This document shows positions 15,849 through 25,931 of a DNA stretch of 64,000 nucleotides, piece after piece. Origin of the DNA: Laspinema sp963821735 (GTDB taxonomy: Bacteria > Cyanobacteriota > Cyanobacteriia > Cyanobacteriales > Laspinemataceae). Below the pieces are notes generated by a model that worked only from the letters and a program-made list of their open reading frames with translations, was not told where the DNA came from and ran no database searches. Position numbers and translations under genes: made by a program. The stretch spans positions 1 to 64,000 of the forward strand of contig CAWGFK010000002.1 in the NCBI GenBank assembly GCA_963821735.1, written 5' to 3'. The first letter of the stretch is position 1; each line of letters starts with the position of its first letter.

Positions 15849-18269
15849 ATGTCAGACTTGATAGAATCCGTCCTAAAATGTGACGAAAAAATCGATCTGC
15901 GTCAGTTTGCCAGCGAATTACGCACCACAGGACAACAGTATTTTCTGAGAAATGATATCGTCCGAGCCTTTTCAGATTACTGCGCTCACCATGAAAAGCC
16001 CTCGTATTTTTATCAATCTTCCTATCTAGGAAAACTGATTTTCTATACCCAGGAAATCATTCTGGAAAACGAAAGTCTTTGCATGATTATCCGGCCTAAG
16101 ATTGCCTCTCAGGAAATCTTTCGGATCTTAGAAGACCTCACGGTAGAAGCAATGACCGTACAGGAATTGCTCGATTTGCGCGATCGCCTCGTCAATCAGC
16201 ACCACCCCAACGAGGGAGATGTCCTCGAACTGGACTTTGCCCCCTTTTACGACTACTCCCCCACCATTCGCGACCCCAAAAATATCGGTAAAGGCGTTCA
16301 GTTCCTCAATCGCTACCTATCTAGCAAGTTATTTCAAGACCCCCAGCAGACCCTTGAACTGCTGTATGAATTTTTGAACTTGCATCAATATAATGGACTG
16401 CAATTACTGATTAATCCCCGGATTAAAAACCGGCGAGAATTGTCCCAGAAAGTCAAACAAGCCCTCTCCTTTGTCGGCGATCGGCCCTCAGAGGAACCCT
16501 TTGAAAACTTCCGGTTCGACCTGCAAATTTTAGGATTTGAACCCGGTTGGGGAAATACTGCCGGTCGCGTCCGCGAAACCCTAGAAATCCTCGACGAACT
16601 GATCGACTCCCCCAACGATGCCGTCATGGAATCCTTCATCTCCCGGATTCCGATGATCTTTCGCATCGTCCTCGTCTCCGTGCATGGGTGGTTTGGTCAA
16701 GAAGGCGTACTCGGACGACCCGACACCGGGGGCCAAGTCGTCTATGTCCTGGATCAGGCCCGCAGTTTAGAAAAACAACTGCAAGAAGAATTTAAACTCG
16801 CCGGATTGGATACATTAGGGGTTCATCCGAAAGTCATCGTCCTCTCCCGGTTAATCCCCAATGCCGATGGCACTCGCTGTAACGAACGCCTGGAAAAAAT
16901 TTACGGCACCGATAATGGCTGGATTCTGCGAGTTCCCTTCCGTGAACAGAATCCTAACCTGACCCAAAACTGGATTTCTCGATTTGAAATCTGGCCCTAT
17001 TTAGAAACCTACGCCATTGATGCCGAAAAAGAACTCCTGGCCGAATTTCAAGGCAAACCCGATTTAATCGTCGGCAACTATTCTGACGGAAACTTAGTGG
17101 CATTCCTGTTAGCACGTCGCCTGAAAGTCACCCAGTGCAACATCGCTCATGCCTTAGAAAAATCTAAGTATCTCTTCAGTAACCTCTACTGGCAAGACCT
17201 TGATCCTCAATATCACTTTTCTCTCCAGTTTACCGCTGACTTGATCGCCATGAATGCTGCCAATTTTATTGTTAGCAGCACCTATCAAGAGATTGTGGGG
17301 ACCCCAGATAGTGTGGGTCAGTATGAATCCTACGCCTGTTTTACCATGCCGGATCTGTATCATGTGGTCAACGGCATTGAGTTATTTTCTCCTAAATTTA
17401 ACGTCGTCCCCCCTGGGGTGAATGAAGCGGTCTATTTTCCCTACACCCGCACCGAAGACCGCATCCCAGCCAACCGGGAACGACTGGAAGAATTACTCTT
17501 TACTCTGGATGATCCCACTCAAGTTTTCGGAAAACTGGAAGACCCCAGCAAACAAATTCTGTTTTCCGTCGCCCGACTGGACCGGATTAAGAATCTGACG
17601 GGTTTAGCTGAATGTTTTGGCCAAAGTCCTGAATTGCAAGAGCGCTGTAATCTGATTCTGGTTGCCGGTAAATTGCGAACTGAGGACTCTACCGACACGG
17701 AAGAAATCAGCGAAATGCAAAAATTGTATGGCATCATTGAGCAGTACAATTTGTATAATAAGATTCGCTGGTTGGGAGTGCGCCTCTCTAAGAGCGATTC
17801 TGGGGAATTGTATCGGGTGATTGGTGACCATAAGGGAATCTTTGTGCAACCGGCTTTATTTGAAGCCTTTGGTCTGACAATTTTAGAGGCGATGGTTTCC
17901 GGTTTGCCGACCTTTGCCACCCAGTTCGGGGGTCCGTTAGAAATCATTCAAGACAAAGTGAATGGATTTTACATCAACCCGACGAATTTAGAAGAAACCG
18001 CAGACAAACTGCTGGACTTTGTGACCAAACATGAACAAAATCCCCATTATTGGGATGAAATTTCCCAACGGGCGATCGAGCGGGTTTACACAACTTATAC
18101 TTGGAAAATTCATACCACCCGCCTGTTGTCTCTGTCTAAAATTTACGGGTTCTGGAATTATACCTCCAAGGAAAATCGTGAGGATATGTTGCGCTACTTA
18201 GAGGCGTTATTTTATCTGGTGTACAAGCCTCGCGCTCAGGCGTTATTGGAACAACACCGCGATCGATAA
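15849..18269 (+). CDS. susA: Sucrose synthase
   Basis: 806 residues from the ATG at 15849 (MSDLIESVLKCDEKIDLRQF). An earlier in-frame ATG at 15807 adds 14 residues and is less like the family. It reversibly cleaves sucrose with UDP (or ADP) to NDP-glucose and fructose and in cyanobacteria feeds glycogen synthesis. The N-terminal regulatory region (about residues 1-260) precedes the GT4 catalytic core. That core begins with SVHGWFGQEGVLGRPDTGGQVVYVLDQ, continues with NIAHALEKSKY and VPPGVNEAVYFPY, and has the nucleotide-sugar EX7E motif region PALFEAFGLTILEAMVSGLPTFATQFGGP. This length and N-terminal region separate it from sucrose-phosphate synthase. A very long perfect hairpin follows the stop. 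Confidence 0.92.
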   Translation: MSDLIESVLKCDEKIDLRQFASELRTTGQQYFLRNDIVRAFSDYCAHHEKPSYFYQSSYLGKLIFYTQEIILENESLCMIIRPKIASQEIFRILEDLTVEAMTVQELLDLRDRLVNQHHPNEGDVLELDFAPFYDYSPTIRDPKNIGKGVQFLNRYLSSKLFQDPQQTLELLYEFLNLHQYNGLQLLINPRIKNRRELSQKVKQALSFVGDRPSEEPFENFRFDLQILGFEPGWGNTAGRVRETLEILDELIDSPNDAVMESFISRIPMIFRIVLVSVHGWFGQEGVLGRPDTGGQVVYVLDQARSLEKQLQEEFKLAGLDTLGVHPKVIVLSRLIPNADGTRCNERLEKIYGTDNGWILRVPFREQNPNLTQNWISRFEIWPYLETYAIDAEKELLAEFQGKPDLIVGNYSDGNLVAFLLARRLKVTQCNIAHALEKSKYLFSNLYWQDLDPQYHFSLQFTADLIAMNAANFIVSSTYQEIVGTPDSVGQYESYACFTMPDLYHVVNGIELFSPKFNVVPPGVNEAVYFPYTRTEDRIPANRERLEELLFTLDDPTQVFGKLEDPSKQILFSVARLDRIKNLTGLAECFGQSPELQERCNLILVAGKLRTEDSTDTEEISEMQKLYGIIEQYNLYNKIRWLGVRLSKSDSGELYRVIGDHKGIFVQPALFEAFGLTILEAMVSGLPTFATQFGGPLEIIQDKVNGFYINPTNLEETADKLLDFVTKHEQNPHYWDEISQRAIERVYTTYTWKIHTTRLLSLSKIYGFWNYTSKENREDMLRYLEALFYLVYKPRAQALLEQHRDR

Positions 18270-18335
18270 TAGGTCCCGCCTGGAACTTTTCCTAAGACCA
18301 CCATTCAGGCTCTTTTAAATGGGTGAGTCTTGAAC

Positions 18336-18394
18336 CTTGAGAATTAAGAATTAAACCCTAATCAGGTTGATTAGTTTAATTCTTAATTCTCAAG
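18336..18394 (+). repeat. Long perfect hairpin downstream of susA
   Basis: A 21-bp arm at 18336-18356 pairs perfectly with 18374-18394. An inner stem, CTAATCA (18358-18364) with TGATTAG (18368-18374), extends it. The predicted RNA is an almost unbroken AU-rich stem of about 28 bp with a GGT loop. No T-run follows, so it is not a classic terminator. It may protect the 3' end or be processed. Confidence 0.8.
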
Positions 18395-19196
18395 TTCACT
18401 TCCCTCTTTCATCACGACCGGATCTATCCCTGTCCCCTAGGACAATGCTTTGCCTGACCAAATCCTCTTCACTCATTCAGGTTCCATCGGTCCAATCCTG
18501 AATTTACCTTCATCCCCCTTCGTGCTTCCCCCTGGCGATAGGATTGGATCATTCTCACTCAAGTATTTCAAAATACCCATAAAACCGTGACCGCCAAAAA
18601 ATCGACCGCTACTCAATTCTTTTAGCGGCCCGTGATAGCTATTTGCGGAATTTTGGGTATAATCCACAACAACTGACCCCGATCCGAAGCCATTCAGAGG
18701 ATCCAGGAGAAATTCTTTGTTCCTTCTGGTCACTCAATTTAAAAAAACCTGGTGAGGGCGTCGTTTGAACTCCAGTGACTCAAAAAAAAAGAGAGTAACC
18801 CGGAGGCATCCTATCAGACCCTAGAAATCACCCTCGGACTACCATTTACATCGCGTAAATCTTGGTCTATGGTGCTAATGGTGTATTTCCATCCAAAATG
18901 GGGACGGCCTAGGTAGGGTTCTCGGATTCCTCATCTTCGGTTCAATAAGGCACTGCCATTGTCCAATCAGACGGAATGCGTGCATTATCAAAAAAAATTA
19001 TCGCAAAAACAGGAGGAGGCTGCAAGTTTTATTGAATATATCTTGAGTGCATCTGAGTAGTCGTGAGCGATCGCCAATGTAGATAATCCCTGACAATCCC
19101 TACTTTTTGATGATGAAGCCGAGCGATCGGTCTTGAAAAACTCCGATTGATGAGTTTAGTATTCACCCAAACTATTCTGTAGATAGAATTCCCAAA
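18395..19196. other. Gene-free spacer susA-RTX gene
   Basis: About 800 bp. An 86-codon minus-strand ORF at 18473-18733 has no recognisable family and is probably spurious. Several stops occur in all frames elsewhere. No repeat family or RNA gene is evident. Confidence 0.5.
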
Positions 19197-22100
19197 ATGG
19201 CACAAATTAGCGAACCGAACAATCCCCTGGAAACGAATCTTCCAGGATCAAATATTCCCGGATTAGATGACAGCGATCCCCTAGAATCCTCTCGAACTTT
19301 AGAGGAAGACGGAATTTTTTTAGACTTATCCCTACAGCAAATCATCCAAGGCCAAGCTGGAGATGATACGATTATTGGTTCCCTAGCCGACGATACCGTC
19401 GTTGGCAACCCAGGGAACGATACCATTTATGGCAATGTCGGTAATGATAGCCTCCTGGGAAACCAAGACAACGACACGATCGCCGGTGGTCCCGGTAACG
19501 ACATCATTCGCGGAGTCTCCGGCAACAACGTCCTCTACGGAGACCTCACCCGGGAGGGACTCTCCCTGGAAGAAGGATTTGGCGACGACATCATCTTTGG
19601 CGGCATCGGCGATGACCTGATATTCGGAAACCAAGGCAATGATACCCTCGATGGAGAAGGGGGGACCGACACCGTTTATGGCGGCAAAGGCAACGACCTG
19701 ATCATCGGTCATGAGGGGAATGACCTCCTCTCCGGTGACGATGACAATGACCTCATCTATGGTGGCCTCGGCAACGATAACATTTCTGGCGGTCTCGCCA
19801 ACGATACCCTCTACGGGGAAGATGGGGATGACATCCTCAATGGCAACGAAGGCAGCGATTTAGTAGTAGGCGGTGCCGGAAACGATATCCTCTACGGTGA
19901 CGACCTCACTGCCGAAGTCTTTGATGGCGGGAACGATGTCCTCTACGCCGGGGAAGGGAATGATACCGCCTACGGTGGCGTCGGCAACGACATCATTTTT
20001 GGTAATGAAGGGAACGACGCCATTTTTGGCAACAAAGGCGCTGATGTCGTCTATGGCGGTCAAGGCGATGATACCGCCTACGGAGGTCAAGATAATGACC
20101 AACTGTTTGGGAACAAAGGAAATGATGTCCTCTTTGGCAATCTCGGAAATGACTTCGTTGATGGCGGCGAAGGGGATGACCTGATCTTGGGCAATGAAGG
20201 CAATGACCTCCTCGAAGGCGGTTTTGGAAACGATATCATTTATGGCGGTCAAGACAACGACACCATCCGAGGCGATGATGGAGATGACCTGCTCTTTGGC
20301 GATAAAGGCAATGATGTCATTTTCGGCGGAGTCGGCAACAATACCCTCACCGGCGGCCAAGGGTCCGATCAATTTGTCATTTCTCCTGGATTAGGATTTC
20401 TGCAACAGACGCGAAACTTAATCACCGACTTCACCGATGGGGAAGATTTCCTACTCTTAGCCGATGGCATCACCTTTGAAGACCTCGATATCCGCGAAGA
20501 ATTTGATGCCAACGGGATCTTAAATACCCTGATTCTCGATCGCCTCACTGGCACCGTGACTATTTTGCAAAATGTCAGTGCCACCGCAATTACCCGCGAT
20601 GATTTCCTACCCCCAGTCGCTGCGCCACCGCCACCGCCACCCCCGGAGGCCGTCCCACTCCCAGACATCCCCACTCCTCCGCCGATTACGCCTCCGGTAA
20701 TCCCCGAACCCGAACCCGAACCCGAACCCGAACCCGAGGAGAGTGTCATTCAATTTAGCAATGCCACCTACCGAATTAACGAAGATGGGACTCCCGAAGC
20801 GATGCTAGTCACGGTGACTCGTGGCAATAGTAGCGAAGGGGTGGTAACTGCCAATGTGGTTCTTCAAGGCAATCCGGGAACTGCAACAGCGGTAGACGAT
20901 TATGAGAATATTTTCCCGTTTGCTATCCAGTTTGCAGAGGGAGATACCACCGCAAAACAGGTTTCTATTCCCATCGTTAACGATACCCTCGCCGAAGATA
21001 CGGAAACGATCAGCTTACAACTGAGCAATCTCACAGGGACTGCGATTTTAGGCAGCCAATCTACAGCAACGGTCGAAATTATCGACGACGATAATCCCGG
21101 AGAGATAGAGTTTGTCCTTCCACCGGAAGGCAGTTTCCGAGTGAAGGAAGATGGAACCCTGGTCCGAGAAATCCAGGTCCGTCGAGTCAATGGCAGCAGC
21201 GGCGAAGTAAGTGCTGATATCACCCTGGCTGCGGGTTCAGCGAGTACAAATCCACCCGCAGAAGCGGGGATTGTGGGAGAGGATTTTGCCGCAGTTACGG
21301 TTCCCGTCTCCTTTGCAGATGGGGAAACAGCAACTAAAACCATTACACTCCCAGCTACGGCCATTTTACGCGGGACTGTCGGTCAAGTGGATGGTCTCAA
21401 AATCGTCAACTTATCCTTGACCAATCCCACAGGTGGCGTACAACTCAGTGCCACTTCGGCACCCCTGCAAATTGAAGATATTGATCAACTGGTTGTCAGT
21501 ATTGAGGTAACTCCCCCGGAAGATGAGGCATTTGAAGCGGCAGCGGCGGACCTACAACCCGACGCCACCCGAGAAGGGGTGTTTACCATCGCCCTGCGCG
21601 ATGCCAATGGTACTGTAGTCAATGCTCCTGCCGGTGGTTTAACGGTTACCTATCAGGTGGATACCACAGCACCGACACAAGACACCGATCCCGAAGCCGC
21701 CGCCGAGGGTCAAGACTACAATGCCCTCTTCAATGGTGCAGCCTTCACCTTGGGGAGCAATACCGTCATCATTCCCGAAGGATCTTCCACGGCTACCATT
21801 ACCATCAATCCAATTGATGATGCTTTGCCTGAAGGGAATGAATTCGTTAAGCTCATCCTGAATGAAACGGCTGATTACAACATCGCCAGTGATAAGCAAG
21901 AAGGGGAAGTTATCCTGATCGATAATGACTCACCGATTGTCCGCATTAGTCCAGCTACGGAACGGGTTAAGGAAGGAGAAAATCCTCAGACTCTCTTGAC
22001 CATCTTTCGAGAAGATAGTGCGGGTAATCCCATCACCTCGGGAGCGTTGACTGTCAATTATGGCAGTGGCGGGACTGCGACCAATGCTGTAGATTATGAC

Positions 22101-22622
22101 GAGTTGACTGGGCAAGTCGTGATTGCAGATGGTCAATCCTCGGCCACCGTTGAAGTTCGGGCTTTGGATGATAATAATGCAGAACCCGATGAAACAGTCC
22201 GCATAACCCTTGCCGGGTCAACGGATGCGACCCAGGTTTATGAACTGAAAGAGGGAGAAGACCAGAGTGTTGTCACCATTGAAGATAATGAGACTCCCCA
22301 AATCAGTGTAGTAGGACGGGCTGCCGATGTCTTGGCTGACCCTCCTACGGGTAACCAGTTCCAATTTATCCGGTTTGGCGATAAAGCCATCCCCCTGACG
22401 GTGAATTATACCGTTGCTGGGACGGCTCAATCGGGCATCGACTACCAGGCATTACCCGGCACAATTAACTTTGCTGCGGGACAAAGTTCGGTGTCACTTC
22501 CGTTAACTCCTATTGACAATCCGAATGATGCTGATGCCAAGGTTGTTGAGATTCAGATAGCAGATGGAGCGGCTTACGATTCAGGATTTGCGGGCACGGG
22601 CAATTTGCTGTTCTTAAACTAA
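19197..22622 (+). CDS. RTX calcium-binding and Calx-beta domain protein
   Basis: 1141 residues. Residues 1-50 are a polar leader without a Sec signal. About residues 50-395 are dense RTX nonapeptides of GGxGNDxxxG type (for example YGGLGNDNISGGLANDTLYG), each turn binding Ca2+. A VITDFTDGEDFLLL-like segment then closes the RTX block. Next comes a proline-rich hinge (APPPPPPPEA, then a PE repeat of about five units at 20704-20736). About five Calx-beta-type domains follow (VTRGNSSEGVVTANV, AVDDYENI, FAEGDTTAKQVSIPI, EDTETISLQLSN and equivalents) to the C-terminus. Such proteins are exported, usually by type I secretion, and act in adhesion or the cell surface. No transporter gene is adjacent. 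No catalytic domain is seen. Confidence 0.88.
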   Translation: MAQISEPNNPLETNLPGSNIPGLDDSDPLESSRTLEEDGIFLDLSLQQIIQGQAGDDTIIGSLADDTVVGNPGNDTIYGNVGNDSLLGNQDNDTIAGGPGNDIIRGVSGNNVLYGDLTREGLSLEEGFGDDIIFGGIGDDLIFGNQGNDTLDGEGGTDTVYGGKGNDLIIGHEGNDLLSGDDDNDLIYGGLGNDNISGGLANDTLYGEDGDDILNGNEGSDLVVGGAGNDILYGDDLTAEVFDGGNDVLYAGEGNDTAYGGVGNDIIFGNEGNDAIFGNKGADVVYGGQGDDTAYGGQDNDQLFGNKGNDVLFGNLGNDFVDGGEGDDLILGNEGNDLLEGGFGNDIIYGGQDNDTIRGDDGDDLLFGDKGNDVIFGGVGNNTLTGGQGSDQFVISPGLGFLQQTRNLITDFTDGEDFLLLADGITFEDLDIREEFDANGILNTLILDRLTGTVTILQNVSATAITRDDFLPPVAAPPPPPPPEAVPLPDIPTPPPITPPVIPEPEPEPEPEPEESVIQFSNATYRINEDGTPEAMLVTVTRGNSSEGVVTANVVLQGNPGTATAVDDYENIFPFAIQFAEGDTTAKQVSIPIVNDTLAEDTETISLQLSNLTGTAILGSQSTATVEIIDDDNPGEIEFVLPPEGSFRVKEDGTLVREIQVRRVNGSSGEVSADITLAAGSASTNPPAEAGIVGEDFAAVTVPVSFADGETATKTITLPATAILRGTVGQVDGLKIVNLSLTNPTGGVQLSATSAPLQIEDIDQLVVSIEVTPPEDEAFEAAAADLQPDATREGVFTIALRDANGTVVNAPAGGLTVTYQVDTTAPTQDTDPEAAAEGQDYNALFNGAAFTLGSNTVIIPEGSSTATITINPIDDALPEGNEFVKLILNETADYNIASDKQEGEVILIDNDSPIVRISPATERVKEGENPQTLLTIFREDSAGNPITSGALTVNYGSGGTATNAVDYDELTGQVVIADGQSSATVEVRALDDNNAEPDETVRITLAGSTDATQVYELKEGEDQSVVTIEDNETPQISVVGRAADVLADPPTGNQFQFIRFGDKAIPLTVNYTVAGTAQSGIDYQALPGTINFAAGQSSVSLPLTPIDNPNDADAKVVEIQIADGAAYDSGFAGTGNLLFLN

Positions 22623-22674
22623 GAAGATCGTCTATTGGGGGTTAATGCCCGTTAACCCTGATCCGTTTAGCCCA

Positions 22675-22703
22675 AGTCTCCCCGAGTCTAGCTTGGGGAG
22701 ACT
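22675..22703 (+). terminator. Possible terminator after RTX gene
   Basis: AGTCTCCCC (22675-22683) pairs with GGGGAGACT (22695-22703). The T-rich stretch starts only 8 bp later, so it is a weak candidate. Confidence 0.4.
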
Positions 22704-22785
22704 CTGCGGCTTTTGTATCAATAGGTTAAGATCGAAATAACTAGCCTAGATTAAAATCTAGCCGGAAACCGCACCCCCTAAGTTC

Positions 22786-23349
22786 ATGAGTTCTCAAGTT
22801 CTTGTCGAAAAGAAAAAGTTAGACCATCCACCTCGGGATATTCGTTATCTCGGCGATCGCGATCTGCGTCAGTCTGCCAAGCGCGTTGCTCAAGTGGATG
22901 CAGATATCCGCCAACTTGTGCGGGAAATGCTCCAAAGTATGTACACGGCGGATGGTATTGGATTGGCGGCACCTCAAGTCGGGGTCCAAAAACAAGTGAT
23001 TGTCGTTGACTGTGATTTGGAAAACCCTGCAACTCCCCCCCTGGTCCTGATCAATCCCGTGATCAAGAAATTTGGCGGCGATGAATGCACCTATCAAGAA
23101 GGCTGTCTGAGTATTCCCGGTGTTTATCTGGATGTCAAACGCCCCGAAATTATCGAAGTGGCATTTAAGGATGAACGGGGACGTCCTCAAAAAATGACGG
23201 CAAATGGAATCATTTCTCGCTGCATTCAGCATGAAATGGATCACCTCAATGGTGTCCTCTTTGTCGATCGCGTGGAAAATCACCTGGCACTCACTGAGGA
23301 ACTGACCAAACAAGGATTTTCGACGAAAGACGTTAAATCCATGCTTTAG
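22786..23349 (+). CDS. def: Peptide deformylase
   Basis: 187 residues. It removes the N-formyl group from nascent proteins. The three conserved motifs are present: GIGLAAPQVG, EGCLSIPG (metal-ligand Cys) and QHEMDHLNGVLF (HExxH-type, two His ligands and catalytic Glu). The N-terminal extension of about 20 residues before RYLGDRDLRQSAKRV is common in cyanobacteria. A terminator follows directly. Confidence 0.96.
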   Translation: MSSQVLVEKKKLDHPPRDIRYLGDRDLRQSAKRVAQVDADIRQLVREMLQSMYTADGIGLAAPQVGVQKQVIVVDCDLENPATPPLVLINPVIKKFGGDECTYQEGCLSIPGVYLDVKRPEIIEVAFKDERGRPQKMTANGIISRCIQHEMDHLNGVLFVDRVENHLALTEELTKQGFSTKDVKSML

Positions 23350-23358
23350 GAAAATGTC

Positions 23359-23390
23359 AACGGTTAACTATTAGGGGTTAACCGTTTTTT
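23359..23390 (+). terminator. Rho-independent terminator of def
   Basis: AACGGTTAAC-TATTAGG-GGTTAACCGTT is followed by T6, ten bp after the stop. Confidence 0.85.
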
Positions 23391-23465
23391 CACCGCTTCA
23401 ATGGTCACCTAGATTGTTAATACTGTAATCATCCTTTATTCATCCTTTATTGGTCAGGGTTTCTC

Positions 23466-23666
23466 ATGTTCATGTCTCCCAAAACTTCCCTCTTTCTGGG
23501 CGCTTCCTGCGTGGCGGCGATCGCCTCGGTGGGTTCGATTTTTGAACTCTCCTCCGGACAACCAGAACTCGGCGCAATCCCCACGGGTATCATTCTGGCA
23601 ATTAGCGTTCCCAGTGTGGTTTTATTCTTTCTCGCCGCAGTCCGGGATGCTAGAGAGTCCCCCTAA
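23466..23666 (+). CDS. Small two-helix membrane protein
   Basis: 66 residues (ATG at 23466; a second in-frame ATG at 23472 is equally plausible). Two hydrophobic segments, about residues 9-26 (LFLGASCVAAIASVGSIF) and 41-60 (GIILAISVPSVVLFFLAAV), flank the conserved-looking ELSSGQPELG loop, with a short charged tail RDARES. The pattern is one seen in many cyanobacterial genomes without assigned function. Confidence 0.6.
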   Translation: MFMSPKTSLFLGASCVAAIASVGSIFELSSGQPELGAIPTGIILAISVPSVVLFFLAAVRDARESP

Positions 23667-23880
23667 CTCTTGGATTCCCTCTCGGGTTGAGTCAGGACAA
23701 AAACCCGCTAAACTCGCCTCTATCCTGACTCAATAAACCGGGTTCTAAGCTGTTCGGCATTTAAACTGGATGGTTCTAGCGAGCAAGATGCCAAGCAAGT
23801 AGGCATAGCTCCGCTTACCGCACTCCAAAAGTTTGATAATGGTCTAATCTCCAATTTAAACAGGAAACAGCTTACGGCTC

Positions 23881-25407
23881 CTACAATCCCAAATCTACCC
23901 CAATTCTATGGGCGCAGGCAAACCCAGAAAAGGCGACTGCATTTAATCCTTGTCCAGGAAAGGTACTATCTCCCACACAGTACAACCCGGGAATTGAAGT
24001 GCGGTTAAATGGCATTCCCAACAATCCCCATAACTTCCTTCGGGGAATCGGTCCATAGGTCCCATCCACCCGATTTAAAAACCGCCGATGCGATCGCGGG
24101 GTTCCCACCTCCATATAATCCAATCCCGCATCTAACCCGGGAAAAATCTCTTCTAAACGCTCAATAATTCGTCCTGCCGCTTCTTCCTTCTTCTCTTCAT
24201 ACTCTTCCGATGACATTCCCTCCCAATCCTTAATCCAACTGGGGGTAAAGGTATGAATGATATGATATCCCTCCGGGGCTAAACTCGGATCCAAAAGGGT
24301 GGGAATCGACACGAAAATTGTCCCCTCGGGTTCTTCCATTTTCTGCCATTGGTCTAAGACAATATGATGACAAGCGCTATCCGGGGGTAAAACTCCCGCT
24401 TCTACTCCTAAATGCAAACTAATAAAACTGGGGGATTTGCGATAGCGACTGCGCCAACGTTCTTCTTTCTCAGGCAGTGGTCGATCGCCCAATAATTTGT
24501 CAAAGGTATCCCAGCGCGTCGCATTCGAGACAATCCGTTTGGCCCGATATTCCTCTCCCGTGGTCAATTTTACCCCCACGGCGCGTCCTTGTTCTGTGAT
24601 AATTTGACCCACCCGGGATTGATAGCGAATGGTACTTCCGGCATTCACTAATCCCTCGGCCAATTTCTTAGCAATTTGTCCCACGCCGCCTTTAGGATAA
24701 TTTATCCCGCCATAGTGGCGATCGGAAAATACCATCCCGGCATTAATCATCGGGGTCATTTCTGCTGGAACCACGGACCAGCAATAGCATTCGATATCGA
24801 TAAATTTCAGCAGGGCCGGATCTTTGATATACTTGCGGGCAATATCTCCAGCATTCAGAGGGAGATATTTGACTAACCCCAAACAGGCGAGGGGATGCTG
24901 GAAAAATACCTGCATCAGATAGCGCGGTTCTTCCAGGGACAGTAACGGCATGGCATTGAGGCAGTTGAATACTTTCCAGCATTCATCATAAAATTGACGA
25001 ATTCCCTCCCGTTCATGAGGAAAGCGACTGCCTAGTTCTTGCAAAAATTTCTCATAATTGCGATGAACTTCTAGGTCCAGTCCATCCGGGAGGTGATAGT
25101 GGATCTGCACCGGATCCGGGACCGTTTCGAGGTTGACTTTGACTGCATCTAGGGCGCGAGTTAGCAGGTTCGTGGTACCTTGGTCCCCAAATCCGAAGAT
25201 CATCGAGGCTCCTTGGTCAAAACAATAGCCGTTACGCTCAAAGGAGCCAGAACTGCCTCCGGGAATGGTGTAGCTTTCCAGGACGAGGACCTGGGCTCCT
25301 TTGGCGGCGAGTTGGGTTGCGGTTACGAGTCCGCCAATGCCGGAACCGATAACGATAACATCAAAATTCTCAGTTTGGAGTGAGGTTGGGGTGGAAGCAA
25401 CTGCCAT
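23881..25407 (-). CDS. crtH: Carotene isomerase (CrtH / CRTISO family)
   Basis: 508 residues from the ATG at 25407 (MAVASTPTSLQ). The frame is open to 25527 but the extra 40 residues do not look conserved. It isomerises poly-cis-lycopene made by the plant-type desaturases to all-trans lycopene, using reduced FAD. The N-terminal dinucleotide motif is FDVIVIGSGIGGLVTATQLAAKGAQVLVLE. Next come GGSSGSFERNGYCFDQGASMIFGFGDQGTTN and a C-terminal FAD-contact motif, GLYCVGDSTFPGQGLNAVAFSGFACAHRI. These distinguish CrtH from bacterial CrtI and from plain amine oxidases. It is monocistronic. Confidence 0.9.
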   Translation of the reverse strand: MAVASTPTSLQTENFDVIVIGSGIGGLVTATQLAAKGAQVLVLESYTIPGGSSGSFERNGYCFDQGASMIFGFGDQGTTNLLTRALDAVKVNLETVPDPVQIHYHLPDGLDLEVHRNYEKFLQELGSRFPHEREGIRQFYDECWKVFNCLNAMPLLSLEEPRYLMQVFFQHPLACLGLVKYLPLNAGDIARKYIKDPALLKFIDIECYCWSVVPAEMTPMINAGMVFSDRHYGGINYPKGGVGQIAKKLAEGLVNAGSTIRYQSRVGQIITEQGRAVGVKLTTGEEYRAKRIVSNATRWDTFDKLLGDRPLPEKEERWRSRYRKSPSFISLHLGVEAGVLPPDSACHHIVLDQWQKMEEPEGTIFVSIPTLLDPSLAPEGYHIIHTFTPSWIKDWEGMSSEEYEEKKEEAAGRIIERLEEIFPGLDAGLDYMEVGTPRSHRRFLNRVDGTYGPIPRRKLWGLLGMPFNRTSIPGLYCVGDSTFPGQGLNAVAFSGFACAHRIGVDLGL

Positions 25408-25931
25408 GAGTCGTGTCTTGCGATCGCCTAAAAGGTTATGAATGGGAGAGCTGACCACATTGCACTGCACCCACATCTGGACCCCAGTTCGATTTCCAGG
25501 ACCGCCAGATGCCGGTTTTACAGACAATGCCGCAAGCTATGGGGTTATTGTAAGGGAAATTTTAGGCCAGGGGCGCGGGAGATTTGGGTTATTCTTCCCC
25601 CTAGGGAATGACTGTAGCTCGGCCCCACCCTTTGCGCCGACCCCCCAAAAGAAATACGGGACTAGCCGTTGCTGACCAATCCCGCCTGCCGATCCTTTTT
25701 GAGAGGAGAACACTTTAGTAATCTCAATATAGACTTATTGAAAATCTTTGTCAATACTTGTTGAGAAGTTTTTTCAGAAAATTTTTTCAAGTAAATCTGC
25801 GAGTTAACAACAGGTAACGGAATCTGGGGCAGAAAACGATCGCCCCCAGATTAACTCAGTAGACCCAGAAGGCAGTACAATCGGTCTGGTCTCGAACCTA
25901 GAATTAAGACAAGCGATCGCCCAAAAAGTCC
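25408..25931. other. Spacer between crtH and upp
   Basis: 524 bp between divergent genes, so it must hold both promoters. It has an AT-rich middle (25730-25800). No ORF of note and no exact promoter can be assigned. Confidence 0.45.

Noticed and set aside
18473..18733. 86-codon minus-strand ORF after susA
   Set aside because: No recognisable motif, no clear ribosome-binding site and no neighbours that suggest a function.
19383..20372. Minus-strand ORFs under the RTX block
   Set aside because: They mirror the regular RTX nonapeptide code and show a repetitive composition only.
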